Shown here piece by piece: positions 1-9,797 of a stretch of DNA of 64,000 bases. The DNA comes from Mesomycoplasma conjunctivae (lineage in GTDB: Bacteria > Bacillota_I > Bacilli_A > Mycoplasmatales > Metamycoplasmataceae): NCBI RefSeq assembly GCF_000026765.1, contig NC_012806.1, positions 62,001 through 126,000 on the forward strand, given 5' to 3'. Under the pieces are notes generated by a model. The model ran no database searches, was not told the DNA's origin, and saw only the letters and a list, made by a program, of their open reading frames with translations. Positions within the stretch are counted from its first letter, which is position 1; every line of letters begins with the position of its first letter. Made by a program: the position numbers and the translations under genes.

Positions 1-437
1 TCATTTTCTTCATTTTCCTCACTTTCTTCATTTTCCTCATTTTTATATTCAATTTCTGAGTCCAGCAAATTAAAACCTTGTCTATATAAATCATCAACAT
101 TTAGATTGTCGTAAATAATAGATTCAATTCTTCTTGCTAGTTTTTTTCTAAGATAATATAATGCAATTGCTATTCCTAAAAAAACAAGACTAATCAAAAT
201 AACTATAATACCACTACTAATCCCATTTCCACTAAAAGCTAATGCAAATCCAGCTATTAGAACAATTAAGAATAGAATACCAGTTCCTAAGATAGCATAT
301 AAATAATTTTCCATTTTTTTAAAATGAGGTAATTTAAAAACATCTTCTAATCTATTTTTAATAATAGGAGTTATTTTTTCTTCAAATTTATTCTTAAATT
401 CTTCTTTTTCTTTATAATCTCTAACATTTTTAATCAT
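1..437 (-). CDS. Membrane protein with acidic tail, truncated by window edge
   Basis: The frame opens with ATG at 437 and stays open to position 1, so about 145 residues are seen and the C-terminus is missing. After a charged N-terminal stretch of about 50 residues there are two closely spaced hydrophobic segments (about residues 50-72 and 78-100) separated by a short Gly/Ser turn, giving a hairpin in the membrane. The visible C-terminal part is an Asp/Glu/Asn-rich tail built from short Glu-Glu-Asn-like repeats, visible in DNA as repeated tcattttc units. I do not recognise the family with confidence. The two-TM hairpin with soluble flanks resembles DUF3137-type mycoplasma proteins, but that is only an impression. 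Confidence 0.6.
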   Translation of the reverse strand, partial: MIKNVRDYKEKEEFKNKFEEKITPIIKNRLEDVFKLPHFKKMENYLYAILGTGILFLIVLIAGFALAFSGNGISSGIIVILISLVFLGIAIALYYLRKKLARRIESIIYDNLNVDDLYRQGFNLLDSEIEYKNEENEESEENEEN

Positions 438-624
438 ATTTACTCTGTAATTATTTTTATTTATATTTGGAAATTATAACAAATAAGATTTTATTGTTTA
501 TCAAAAAGTTTAAATAAAAAATAAAATTCTTTTATTAACAAAATTCTTCTGGGAAATAAAAAAATTCTTTTTTGCTTTTAAAATAAAAAAAATTTAGTAA
601 AATTATATTTGCAAATTCAAAAGC

Positions 625-708
625 GGGGGGTTTGCAGAGCGGCCAAATGCGGGTGGCTGTAACCCACTTTCTTCGGATTCGGGGGTTCGAATCCCTCACC
701 CCCCACCA
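625..708 (+). tRNA. tRNA-Tyr (GTA)
   Basis: An 84-nt cloverleaf with a G-rich 7-bp acceptor stem (GGGGGGT with ACCCCCC), anticodon loop CTGTAAC carrying GTA, a long variable arm typical of bacterial tRNA-Tyr, a T-arm with the loop TTCGAAT, discriminator A and an encoded CCA at 706-708. It lies 3 nt before tRNA-Gln and is probably cotranscribed with it. Confidence 0.95.
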
Positions 709-711
709 TTT

Positions 712-786
712 TGCCCCATAGCCAAGTGGTAAGGCAACGGTTTTTGGTACCGTCATTCGTTAGTTCGAATCTAACTGGGGCAGCCA
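712..786 (+). tRNA. tRNA-Gln (TTG)
   Basis: A 75-nt cloverleaf. The acceptor stem TGCCCCA pairs with TGGGGCA, the anticodon loop carries TTG, the T-loop is TTCGAAT, and the discriminator G is followed by an encoded CCA. It sits directly after tRNA-Tyr and is followed by a terminator hairpin at 805-829. Confidence 0.95.
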
Positions 787-804
787 AATGTATAATCGCC
801 AATC

Positions 805-829
805 CCCAGCTTCTTATGCTGGGTTTTTT
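805..829 (+). terminator. Rho-independent terminator of the tRNA pair
   Basis: A 6-bp stem CCCAGC/GCTGGG with a 7-nt loop is followed by six T. It lies 18 nt after the tRNA-Gln CCA end and 43 nt before proS. Confidence 0.85.
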
Positions 830-872
830 ATTTACAAAAAAATAAAATCATAATTTTAAAAGAGGTAACCTG

Positions 873-2315
873 ATGAAAAAGCTTGAAAAAATAACACCAT
901 GAAAACAAGATTTTGCTAAGTGATATGTTGATGTCATAACCCAAGCTGAATTAATGAGTTATGGCCCGGTCAAAGGAACAATGTATCTCAAACCAAATGG
1001 TTATGCAATTTGATCTAGTATTCAAGATGTTTTAAACTTTATATTTCAAGAACTTTCTATCAAAAATGTTTATTTTCCAAGCTTAATTCCACAATCTTTT
1101 ATTGAAAAAGAAAAGCAACATGTAAAAGGATTTGCTCCTGAATTGCTCACAATTACTCACGTTGGTGAAAAAAAATTACCTGAAAATATTTATTTAAGAC
1201 CAACAAGTGAAGTGTTATTTGCTGATTTTTTCAAAAAAGAGATTGCTCATAAAAATAAATTACCAATATTATTAAACCAGTGATGCCAAGTAACACGCTG
1301 AGAAAAAACTACTAATCCTTTTTTAAGAACCACAGAATTTTTATGACAAGAAGGCCACACAGTTCATGAAGATAGCTCCAAGGCGAAAAAATTTGCTAAA
1401 ATTATGATTGAAAATTATAAATTTATTGTTGAAAAATTTTTAGCCATACCAGTTATAGTTGGAAAAAAGACACAAAAAGAACGTTTTGCGGGAGCCAAAA
1501 CTACCTACACAATTGAAGCTATGATGAAAGATGGGCGCGCATTACAAGCAGGAACCTCACATTATTTAGGGCAAAATTTTTCCAAAAATTTCGATATTAC
1601 CTTTAAAAATAAAGACAATCAACTAGAGTATGTCTATCAAACATCTTGAGGAGTCTCTACAAGACTTATAGGTGCTTTGATCATGACTCACGGTGATGAT
1701 AGAGGAATTATTATTCCACCAGCAATTGCAGAATATAAAGTTGATATTTTAGCTTTTTTTGTTAATAAACACCCTAATTTGAAAAAAGCTATCCTCAAAC
1801 TCTCAGATGAATTAGATGATTTTCATATCACAAACAGAGTTGATCTAAGTGACAATCAAGTAGGTTTTAAAATTGCAAACAGCGAGGTTTTAGGAACACC
1901 GGTTCGAATAGAAATTGGACCCCGTGATCTAGAAGCCAAGCAAGTAGTTGTTGTGCGTAGAGATACACTTGAGAAAAAAATAGTTCCAACTAGTCAAATA
2001 GTTAACCATCTTGAACAACTCTTTCAAGAAATCCAAGCCAACTTGTTCGAACAAGCCAAACACAGACTTACTGAAAATATTGTCTATGTAGACAATTATG
2101 AGAATTTTAAAGTCGCAATTGCTCAATCTCGTTTTGTGGTAGTTGCTTTTTCTGAAACTCAAAAGCAAGAAATCAAAATCCAAGAAGAAACAGGAGCTAC
2201 CTCTAGATGTATTGTCTCAAATAAAGATTTTATTATCCCACTGCCAGCTGAAGCTAAATCACTGTTTAGTGGTAAAAAAACTAATAAATTTGTTGTTTTT
2301 GCAAAATCTTATTAA
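873..2315 (+). CDS. proS: Prolyl-tRNA synthetase
   Basis: This 480-residue class II aminoacyl-tRNA synthetase charges tRNA-Pro with proline. Several internal UGA codons must be Trp for the frame to stay open (for example near residues 10, 16 and 47). Class II motif 2 is visible as the run leading to a conserved Arg ([14 protein letters not shown]), followed by [18 protein letters not shown]. The length and C-terminal anticodon-binding region, including the ending in Tyr, fit the shorter archaeal/eukaryote-like ProRS that lacks the editing insertion and is usual in mycoplasmas. The ATG at 873 has an upstream AGAGG at 861-865. A rather long AT-rich gap separates it from the thioredoxin-like gene. 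Confidence 0.95.
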
Positions 2316-2402
2316 TTTTTTAAATTATTAATATATAATAATACCTTGTATTAAGCAAATAAATATTGCTGATATATAAAATATTATAGTAAAGGATAAA
2401 AA

Positions 2403-2726
2403 ATGCCAACATTTAATTTATCAACAACAGAAGAAATTTTAAGTAAAATTAAAAGCTCTAAAGCAGCAATTTTAGTTTTCCACCAACCAGGTTGTGGAAT
2501 GTGTGTAATGTTTGACACAACAATTGAGGAAACAAGTGCACAATATCCAGAGCTTGATATTATTCGTTTTAATATTCGTGAAAATATTCAGTATGCTAGA
2601 GAAGAAGGAATTACCGGAACTCCAACTACATTTTTCTACAAAGATGGAAAATTAGTAGCAAAAGAAATTGGATACTTCAAAATCGAAAAAATGAGTGCTA
2701 TCTTAAAAGAAAAATCAATTTTCTAA
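2403..2726 (+). CDS. Thioredoxin-like protein with CGMC active site
   Basis: This is a 107-residue single-domain thioredoxin fold protein. The redox motif CGMC is at about residues 31-34, preceded by HQPG, where classical thioredoxin has a Trp-Cys-Gly-Pro-Cys. The cis-Pro loop is conserved as GTPTTFFYKDG at about residues 76-86. The changed middle residues (Gly-Met instead of Gly-Pro) and the missing Trp would be expected to alter the redox potential and partner choice relative to TrxA. It is probably cytosolic because no signal peptide is seen. The ATG has a good AAAGGA Shine-Dalgarno 7 nt upstream, and a strong terminator follows at 2747-2777, so it is probably monocistronic. Confidence 0.88.
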   Translation: MPTFNLSTTEEILSKIKSSKAAILVFHQPGCGMCVMFDTTIEETSAQYPELDIIRFNIRENIQYAREEGITGTPTTFFYKDGKLVAKEIGYFKIEKMSAILKEKSIF

Positions 2727-2746
2727 TTCAGATAAACTTTTATCTA

Positions 2747-2777
2747 AAAAACCAACATTGTTTTAATGTTGGTTTTT
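2747..2777 (+). terminator. Rho-independent terminator after thioredoxin gene
   Basis: A perfect 13-bp stem (AAAAACCAACATT with its complement) and a 5-nt loop GTTTT, followed by a T-rich run. It lies 20 nt after the stop codon. Confidence 0.9.
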
Positions 2778-2909
2778 CTTTTTTAGATAATATAGTAAAA
2801 ACTGACTAGTTAATAAAATTATTTAATTTTTTAATAACTAAAATTATTTTATTTATAATATAAATAAAATAATAATATTATATAATTAGATTTATTTTAA
2901 GAGGTGTTT

Positions 2910-3437
2910 ATGAGTTCTAATACAACAGAGAGATTATTAACAAATCGTATAACATCATTGGCTTTTGATGAACAAGGCAACATTATTCCTGGTCACATTG
3001 TGATTTTGGCTAATAATTGGGAAAAATTTGATATGTATTATCTAAAAACTCGTCCTGCTTATGATGAAAATTTTAAATTAGTAGAGCCTAGACCAGGTGA
3101 AATTTATTTACCAAAAACTAAAAAACAAAAATATTTTCAAAAAGTTGACAGCTATGTTGATTGTTCAGAAATATATATGTTAAATGACTATGATTTTAAT
3201 ACTTTAGTGCGTAAAAACAAGCGTTTTAAGTACACAGACATTGCTGATGTGGAATATTCTAATGCTATGAAAATTTTTACCCAAATTCAAAATAATCACA
3301 AAAGAGAACCAAAAGAACTTATTTATAGAAGGGTTTTATATGACAAAGAAACTAATACAGTTCAACTTGAATTGCAAGAATTCAGTCATCCTAATTTAGA
3401 ACAACAAGAAAGATTTTTACATCAAGAAAAAAATTAA
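2910..3437 (+). CDS. Conserved mycoplasma hypothetical protein (possibly PemK/Mbov_0400-like)
   Basis: This is a 175-residue soluble protein without signal or membrane segments. I chose ATG 2910 because AAGAGGTG lies just upstream. The GTG at 2904 is part of that ribosome-binding site. The N-terminal half has a pattern I associate with a family named after mycoplasma ICE protein Mbov_0400 and with PemK/MazF-like folds: GHIVIL near residue 30, a YYLKTRPA run, then PGEIYLPK and a DSYVDCSEIY motif near residue 85. The match is from memory of the motif order and is weak. The C-terminus is charged and may be coiled. It stands alone before a 740-bp gap. Confidence 0.55.
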   Translation: MSSNTTERLLTNRITSLAFDEQGNIIPGHIVILANNWEKFDMYYLKTRPAYDENFKLVEPRPGEIYLPKTKKQKYFQKVDSYVDCSEIYMLNDYDFNTLVRKNKRFKYTDIADVEYSNAMKIFTQIQNNHKREPKELIYRRVLYDKETNTVQLELQEFSHPNLEQQERFLHQEKN

Positions 3438-3487
3438 ATTTTATAATTATATTTAAGTAAATTTTTAGTTTAATTAGCGTTTATTTT

Positions 3488-3535
3488 ACTTTTTTTATAT
3501 AAAAAAAGTCTTCATTTTCTTATCAAATGAAGACT
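3488..3535 (-). terminator. Palindrome plus hairpin, terminator-like on minus strand
   Basis: An 11-bp stem AGTCTTCATTT with a 7-nt loop lies at 3507-3535. Read on the minus strand it is followed by seven T. The T run is itself half of a perfect 22-bp palindrome at 3488-3509 (seven T, ATAT, seven A, flanked by AC/GT). No minus-strand gene is now present upstream, so on the plus strand it may instead trim the transcript of the 2910 gene. Confidence 0.55.
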
Positions 3536-4076
3536 AATGTAAAATATTATTAAGTTGAATTACTCCAATTTAAAAAACACTATGAAAGTATCTGATATTA
3601 CAATAAGAAAAGGAATTTATTTAAAACCACTCACAAATAAATAGTTTGAATTTCTAACTAACGTTATTTTGTATATAACAATAAAAAAGATTAATATTAA
3701 AGAAATAACCAATAGAATAAATTATGTTTATTTTAAATTATATAAGTATATAGATATTAAGGAAATTTAAAGTAATTTTTGTAGCACGATTAAGCACTAC
3801 AAAATAAATTTTAAATTATTTTATTAACTTTTTAAATAATTTATAAATGTATTAAATAAAAAGTTGGTTAAAATGATAAAAAAATGCAAGTGAAAGTCAT
3901 AATTTTTAAACTATTTACAAAAATTATAATATTAAAAATATTTTTTATAACTATTGTAAATAATAAGTTATTCTTTTAAATTTTACTATGATTTTCAATT
4001 AAGTTTTACTGGTAATTTAAGGTTAAAATTTATAATAAAATATTAAACAATATACACAAAAAGGATTATTTTGTTA

Positions 4077-4082
4077 TATAAT
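4077..4082 (+). promoter_or_regulatory. Candidate -10 box of the pdh operon
   Basis: TATAAT lies about 95 nt before pdhA. No convincing -35 element is visible, which is common in mycoplasmas. The pdhA ATG itself is preceded by an AAAGGAG ribosome-binding site. Confidence 0.4.
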
Positions 4083-4176
4083 TTAATAAAGTAGAATAAA
4101 TTTAATTTTAATTGTTTAATTATAAACAAATTAAAGATAATTTATCACAATTATGGTAGTAATATAAAGGAGAAAA

Positions 4177-5307
4177 ATGTCAAAATTAAGATATGTAAAC
4201 AAAGATACTCTAATGACTAATGAGTCAGAAATGATTCGTTATTTAGATATCGATGGTAATTTACTTAAGTCAACAATTTTTGGTAAACTTGATGCTAAAA
4301 AAGATATAACTTTAAGTAAAAATGAAATCAAAAAAGCTTATGAATTTATGGTTTTATCTCGTCAACAAGACGAATATATGACACAATTACAAAGACAGGG
4401 GAGAATGTTAACATTTGCTCCTAATTTCGGTGAAGAGGCTCTTCAAGTTGCAGCTGCAATGGCAATGAAAAAAGAAGACTGATTTGTACCAGCTTTCCGT
4501 TCAAATGCTGCAATGTTGTATTTAGGTGTGCCTATGCTTAACCAAATGCAATATTGAAATGGTAGTGAAAAAGGAAATATTATTCCTGAAGGTGTAAATG
4601 TTTTACCAATTAACATTCCTATTGGAACTCAATTTTCACATGCGGCTGGAATTGCGTATGCCTCAAAATTAACAGGTAAAAATTACATATCAGTTTCATT
4701 TATTGGAAACGGTGGAACAGCTGAAGGTGAATTTTACGAAGCTCTAAATATGGCATCTATTTGAAAATGACCAGTTGTTTTCTGTGTAAACAATAACCAA
4801 TGAGCAATTTCTACACCTAATAAATATGAAAATGCTGCACCAACAATTGCTGCAAAAGCTTTAGCTGCGGGTATTCCAGGTGTTAGAGTTGATGGAAATG
4901 ATTTATTAGCTTCATATGAAGTTATGAAAGAAGCGGCTGAATACGCTCGTTCTGGAAATGGACCAGTTTTAGTTGAGTTTGTAACCTGAAGACAAGGTGT
5001 TCATACTTCTTCTGATAACCCAAGAATTTATCGTACACTTGAAGAAGAACAAGAAAAAGAAAAATGAGAACCAATGCACCGTATTGAGAAATACATGTAT
5101 GATAATGGAATTATTACTCCAAGTGATAAAGAAAAAATTACTGCAGATGCAAAAGAAGTAGTTAAAGCTACATATGAAAAATCATTACAACTTGGTCTTG
5201 ATTCAACAATTGATGAAATTTTTGATCATACCTATGCAGAATTAACTCCTGAATTAAGAGAACAAAAAGAAGAAGCAATTGAATTTTTCTCAAAGGTAGG
5301 TAAATAA
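4177..5307 (+). CDS. pdhA: Pyruvate dehydrogenase E1 alpha subunit
   Basis: PdhA (376 residues) forms the thiamine-diphosphate-dependent E1 heterotetramer with PdhB. It decarboxylates pyruvate and passes the acetyl group to lipoamide. The ThDP motif is seen as [18 protein letters not shown] followed some 15 residues later by NNNQWA. The usual second-position Asp of GDG is Asn here. The phosphorylation-loop region of the eukaryotic enzyme is represented by [11 protein letters not shown]. Trp codons are UGA throughout. The start has AAAGGAG 5 nt upstream. The stop overlaps the pdhB start by one base (TAATG), so translation is probably coupled. Confidence 0.96.
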
Positions 5308-6299
5308 TGTCAGCAAACGATAAAATCGCTTTAAATAACATTGGTGCTGTTACAAATGCACTAGATTTAATGATGGAAAAAGATCCACGTGTTGTTTTAT
5401 GAGGAGAAGATGCCGGATTTGAAGGTGGTGTCTTTAGAGCAACAGAAGGTCTACAAAAAAAATATGGAATTGAACGTGCTTGAGATGCACCAATTGCAGA
5501 AGCTAGTATTTGTGGGGTAGCAGTAGGAGCTGCTATTGCAGGTCTTCGCCCAGTTATTGAAATGCAATTTCAAGGTTTTTCATACCCAGCATTTCAACAA
5601 TTATTTACACACGCTGCTCGTTATCGTAACCGTAGCCGTAGTAGATTTACAGTACCTATGGTTTTAAGAATGCCAATGGCAGGAGATGTGCGTGCCCTTG
5701 AGCACCACTCAGAAGCAATTGAGGCTATGTTTGCCCATGTTCCAGGACTTAAGGTAGTTATGCCTTCTACACCTTATGATACAAAAGGTCTTTTGATTGC
5801 AGCTATTAATGATCCAGATCCAGTTGTTTTCTTAGAACCAAAAAAAATATACCGTTCATTTAAACAAGAAATTCCTGCAGGAATTTATGAAGTGGAAATC
5901 GGAAAAGCAAACGTTATTAAAGAAGGTCAAGATTTAACAATTGTTACTTATGGAGCACAAGTTCATGAAACAATTGCAGCAATTAGAGATGAAGCACTAG
6001 CAGATGTTGACATTGAATTGATTGATTTAAGAACAATTAAACCTGTTGATACCGAAACAATTATCAACTCTGTTAAGAAAACCGGAAGAATCCTTATTAT
6101 TCACGAAGCTGTTAAATCTTTTTCAGTTTCAGCTGAAATAATTGCTCGTGTTAATGAAAAAGCATTTGATTATTTAAATTCAGCACCAGCACGTCTTACT
6201 GGATATGATATCACTGTTCCTTTAGCAAAAGGTGAAAATTTCCACAAAATCAGTAAGGAAAAAATTATTGCTAAAGTTAAAGAAATGATGGAAAACTAG
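5307..6299 (+). CDS. pdhB: Pyruvate dehydrogenase E1 beta subunit
   Basis: The 330-residue transketolase-type beta subunit of E1 carries the pyrimidine-binding and C-terminal domains. Conserved blocks include GEDAGFEGGVFRATEGLQ near residue 33, RPVIEMQF in the region that packs against ThDP, and the LRMP/HHSEAIEAMF segment near residue 120. The C-terminal domain shows DLRTIKPVDTETI and HEAV. The ATG shares its A with the pdhA stop. It is followed after 8 nt by pdhC. The length equals the family norm. Confidence 0.96.
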
Positions 6300-6307
6300 G
6301 AATAAAA

Positions 6308-7234
6308 ATGAGTAAAATATTTGCCACTCCAGTAGCTAAAAGGTTGATAAAAGAACACAATTTAAATATTGATGAAATTCCTTTTAGTAAATCTCGAATT
6401 GAAAAAGAAGATGTTGAAAAATACATTGAAAGTTTAAAAAGTGCACCAACTCCAAGTGCACCTGCAAGCACTCCAAGTGTAGCATCAGCTCCAACACCAA
6501 CTCCAGCTCCTGTTGCAAAACCAGTTGCCACTTTAGATGGTCGTCGTGAAAAAATTGCACCAATTAGAAAAGCAATCGCTCGTGCAATGCGTACTTCATG
6601 AGAATCAGTTGCTTATGTTAATTTAGTTAATGAAATTGATATGAGTGCCCTTTGAAATTTAAGAAAATCTATCTTAGATGATGTCTTAAAGTCTTCTGGA
6701 GTTAAATTAACTTTTCTACCTTTTATAGCAAAAGCAATCCTAATTGCTTTACAAGAATTTCCAATTATTGCAGCTAAATATGATGAAGCTAGCCAAGAAA
6801 TTGTCTACCCAGCAACTATTAATTTAGGATTTGCAGTTGACACTGAAGCTGGACTAATGGTGCCAGTAATAAAAGATGCCCAAAGTCTTTCAATGATTGA
6901 AATTGCCAAAGAAATTTCCCGTCTTGCAATTGCAGCTCGTGATCGTAAAATTAAACCAACAGAAATGCAAGGTGGTTCCTTTACCATTACCAATTATGGT
7001 TCAGTAGGTGCCCTTTACGGAGTTCCAGTTATTAACTACCCAGAAATGGGAATCGCCGGAGTTGGTGCTATCATTGACAAAGCGATAGTAAAAAATGGTC
7101 AAATCGTGCCAGGAAAAATTATGCACTTAACAGTAGCTGCTGATCACCGTTGAATTGATGGCGCTACAATTGGTCGTTTTGCTGCAAGAGTTAAAGAATT
7201 ATTAGAAAAACCAGAAGTATTAGGAATTTTATAA
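6308..7234 (+). CDS. pdhC: Dihydrolipoamide acetyltransferase (E2) without lipoyl domain
   Basis: This is the 308-residue acetyltransferase core of the PDH complex. The protein begins at once with a peripheral subunit-binding domain (FATPVAKRLIKEHNLNI, residues about 5-40), then a Pro/Ala/Ser linker (about 45-75), then the catalytic domain ending in the active-site motif DHRWIDG near residue 282. A lipoyl domain, normally at the N-terminus of E2, is absent, and an ATG with good context at 6308 leaves no room for one because pdhB ends 8 nt upstream. The lipoyl domain is found on PdhD instead. The gene overlaps pdhD by one base. Confidence 0.95.
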
Positions 7235-9105
7235 TGTATAAATTTAAATTTGCCGATATTGGAGAAGGGCTTCACGAAGGAGTCGTTGCTGAAATATACA
7301 AAAAAGAAGGTGACCAAGTCAACGAAGGTGATTCGCTATTCTCTGTTGAAACAGATAAAATAACCTCTGATATTCCTTCACCAACAACTGGAAAAATTGT
7401 CAAAGTACTTATGAATCAAGGTGATACAATCCATGTTGGTCAAGAAATTTACTACATTGATGATGGTAGCGGTGATATAGCTGAAGAGCCAAGCGCAGCT
7501 GCGCCTGCTCCAAAACCAGCAGAGCCTGCCGAAGAAGGTGGTGGTGCAAGTGTTGTTGGTGAAGTTAAAGTAAGTAATGAATTATTAAGTTTTGATTTTG
7601 GTAGCAAAAAATCTACCTCAACAGCTAAACCAACACCAGCACCTGTTGCAGCTCCAAGTGTAGCTGATCAAACACCTAAAACAACTAGTTTGGAAAAAGG
7701 GAAACTATACAGTGGTGCTATTGAATCTGAATTTGATGTCATTGTTGTTGGATCTGGGCCTGGAGGTTATTTAGCAGCAGCTGAAGCGGGAGCTAAAGGT
7801 TTAAAAACTGCTATTGTTGAGAAGGAATTTTGAGGTGGAGTTTGCCTCAACGTTGGATGTATTCCTACCAAAGCGATGTTAAAAACAGCTGAAGTTCATG
7901 ACTACATTAGCCACGCTCATGACTATGGTTTTGAAGGTAAATCTTCTTTAAAAATTAGTTGAGAAAAAATGCATGAGCGTAAACGTGGAGTTGTTGAAAA
8001 ACTAGTTGGTGGAGTCAAAGGTATCGTTCGTGGTGCCAAAGCTGTCTCACTCGAAGGTGAAGCTAAATTTGTTGGCGCACGTGAAGTTGAAGTCAATGGC
8101 AAAGTTTACCGTGGAAAAAATATTATCTTAGCAACTGGTTCTCAAGATCGCAAAATTGATCTTCCTGGATTTGAAGAAGGTTATAAAGATGGCGTTGTTT
8201 TAACTTCCAAAGAAGCTATTAATCTTGAAAAACAACCAAAATCACTAGTTATTGTTGGTGGTGGAGTTATTGGCGTTGAGTTTGCACAAATTTTTGCCTC
8301 TGCTGGTACTAAAGTTACCATTATTCAAAACTTGCCAGTTATTTTAGCAAACTTAGATGAAGAAATTTCGAAAGAAATTACCAAAAAACTTACCGACATG
8401 GGTGTTGAAATTATTGCCAATGCCACAACTTTAGCCTATGAATCTAATGGAAAAGTGCGCTACGAAGTTGCAGGTAAACAAGAAGTGATTTCTGGAGACA
8501 AAGTTTTAGTTAGCGTTGGTAGAGTTCCAAATTCACAAGGTCTTGCAGAAGTTGGTATCAAACTTGGACAACGTGGTGAAGTAGAAACAAATGACTACTG
8601 CCAAACCAATATTGAAGGAGTCTACGCAATTGGTGATGTTAATGCAAAATCAATGCTAGCTCACGTGGCTTACCGTCATGCTATTGTCGCAGTTTCACAC
8701 ATTAGTGGAACACCTGAAAAATATTCATCTAAAACTGTTCCAGCTTGCATCTACACCCACCCTGAAATTGCCTCAGTTGGTTTAACTGAAAAACAAGCAA
8801 AAGAACAAGGTTATGATTTTGTTGTTGGAAAAATGTCTTTTGGACATATTGGAAAAGCAATTGCAGGTGGAAGCACACAAGGTTTTGCTAAACTAATAGT
8901 GGATAAAAAACATGGTGAAATCATTGGAGCTCACATTGTTGGTCCAGTAGCAACTGATTTAATTAGTGAACTCATTGTTGCTATTGATTTAGAAACTACT
9001 ATTTACGAAATTGCCTCTGCAATTCACCCACACCCTACTTTTAGTGAAGTTATTTGAGAAGCAGCCCGTAATGCGGCTTCCAAATTAGCAAAATTTAAAA
9101 AATAA
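7234..9105 (+). CDS. pdhD: Dihydrolipoamide dehydrogenase (E3) with N-terminal lipoyl domain
   Basis: E3 reoxidises dihydrolipoamide and makes NADH. The 623-residue chain has a lipoyl domain at about 1-77 with the lipoylation site ETDKI (Lys near residue 47), an Ala/Pro-rich linker to about residue 155, and a full flavoprotein disulfide reductase: FAD site [15 protein letters not shown], redox pair [19 protein letters not shown] site [14 protein letters not shown], and the C-terminal His-Pro-His-Pro of the dimer active site near residue 606. Because E2 lacks a lipoyl domain, this one is the only swinging arm encoded in the operon. Lipoylated E3 is known in mycoplasmas. The operon ends at the hairpins downstream. 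Confidence 0.96.
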
Positions 9106-9112
9106 AAAAAAG

Positions 9113-9142
9113 AAAAACTAGGAAGTTGCTTCCTAGTTTTTT
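9113..9142 (+). terminator. Rho-independent terminator of pdhABCD
   Basis: A 13-bp stem built on ACTAGGAAG/CTTCCTAG with a TTG loop and a run of six T, 7 nt after the pdhD stop. Confidence 0.92.
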
Positions 9143-9166
9143 GTCTACAAACATATTAAAATGTAG

Positions 9167-9200
9167 AAAAATGAACAACTTTTAAAAGTTGTTCATTTTT
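9167..9200. terminator. 34-bp perfect palindrome, bidirectional terminator
   Basis: AAAAATGAACAACTTTT is followed directly by its reverse complement, leaving A and T runs on both sides. It lies between the convergent pdh operon and the minus-strand lipoprotein island, so it can terminate both. Confidence 0.85.
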
Positions 9201-9256
9201 ATTTTTATAAAAAAGAGCGAATGAAAAAGGCCAAATTGGTTTTTAAATTATGCCAA

Positions 9257-9294
9257 AATTTTATCCAGCATTTGGCATAATTTTATCCAGCATT
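9257..9294. repeat. Short tandem repeat, period 22
   Basis: A 16-nt unit (AATTTTATCCAGCATT) occurs at 9257-9272 and 9279-9294. The repeat lies in and just past the 3' end of the small lipoprotein gene. Since 22 is not a multiple of 3 the second copy is read in another frame and supplies the stop region. Confidence 0.7.
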
Positions 9295-9614
9295 GATATT
9301 TTTTCAAACAACTTTTCAGATTCAATTGCTTTTTTTAGATCAAAATCAGGAGTTTTTTCATCTAGTTTTTCTAAAATTATTTTTATTTTTTTATAATATG
9401 GACTATTTTTAAACTCTGGATTTTCTTTTACTTCTTTAATAGTTTCATTTACTAATTCACGGAAATTTGGAATATTTTTGGTTATTTCTTTTAAGTTCTC
9501 AAATGATTTGATATCATCTATTGAATCCAAAGTTATTTCCCTACAAGATACCAAAGCAATTGGCAGAGCTAATGGAATTATTGATGACAATAAAATTTTA
9601 TTTCGTTTTTTCAT
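9261..9614 (-). CDS. Small surface lipoprotein
   Basis: This is a 117-residue lipoprotein. A Lys-rich start and hydrophobic core end in the lipobox ALVSC, so Cys24 would be lipidated and the rest exposed outside the cell. The mature part is short, highly charged and predicted helical (alternating Lys/Glu and hydrophobic residues). I do not recognise a family. It is the last gene of the minus-strand lipoprotein/ABC island, 183 nt after the neighbouring lipoprotein. A 22-nt tandem duplication overlaps the stop codon, so the C-terminus may be a recent shortening. Confidence 0.75.
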   Translation of the reverse strand: MKKRNKILLSSIIPLALPIALVSCREITLDSIDDIKSFENLKEITKNIPNFRELVNETIKEVKENPEFKNSPYYKKIKIILEKLDEKTPDFDLKKAIESEKLFEKISMLDKIMPNAG

Positions 9615-9797
9615 AATAAAATTTATTATATCAACAAAAAAAGGACTTTGGTGAAAATATTTAAAAAATCAAACTTTTTTGTTCAATTTTGCTATAAAAA
9701 TGAAAGTCTTTTAAATATTTTAAGATTGTCTTTTTGTTAAAGTTTAATATATCGTGGACTGCAATTTAAGCAAAATATATTTGCTAAATAATAAAAT

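Larger units (their letters stand above)
3438..4176. other. 739-bp gene-free AT-rich spacer upstream of pdhA
   Basis: I find no supported gene on either strand. The region holds a 22-bp perfect palindrome (3488-3509), a hairpin at 3507-3535 that looks like a terminator for minus-strand transcription, a second hairpin TTTTGTAG/CTACAAAA at 3777-3804, and the probable pdh promoter near its right end. It is long for such a compact genome and may contain the eroded remains of a minus-strand gene. Confidence 0.6.

Noticed and set aside
535-802. Antisense frames across the tRNA-Tyr/tRNA-Gln pair
   Set aside because: They are the reverse strand of two clear tRNA genes and have no ribosome-binding site.
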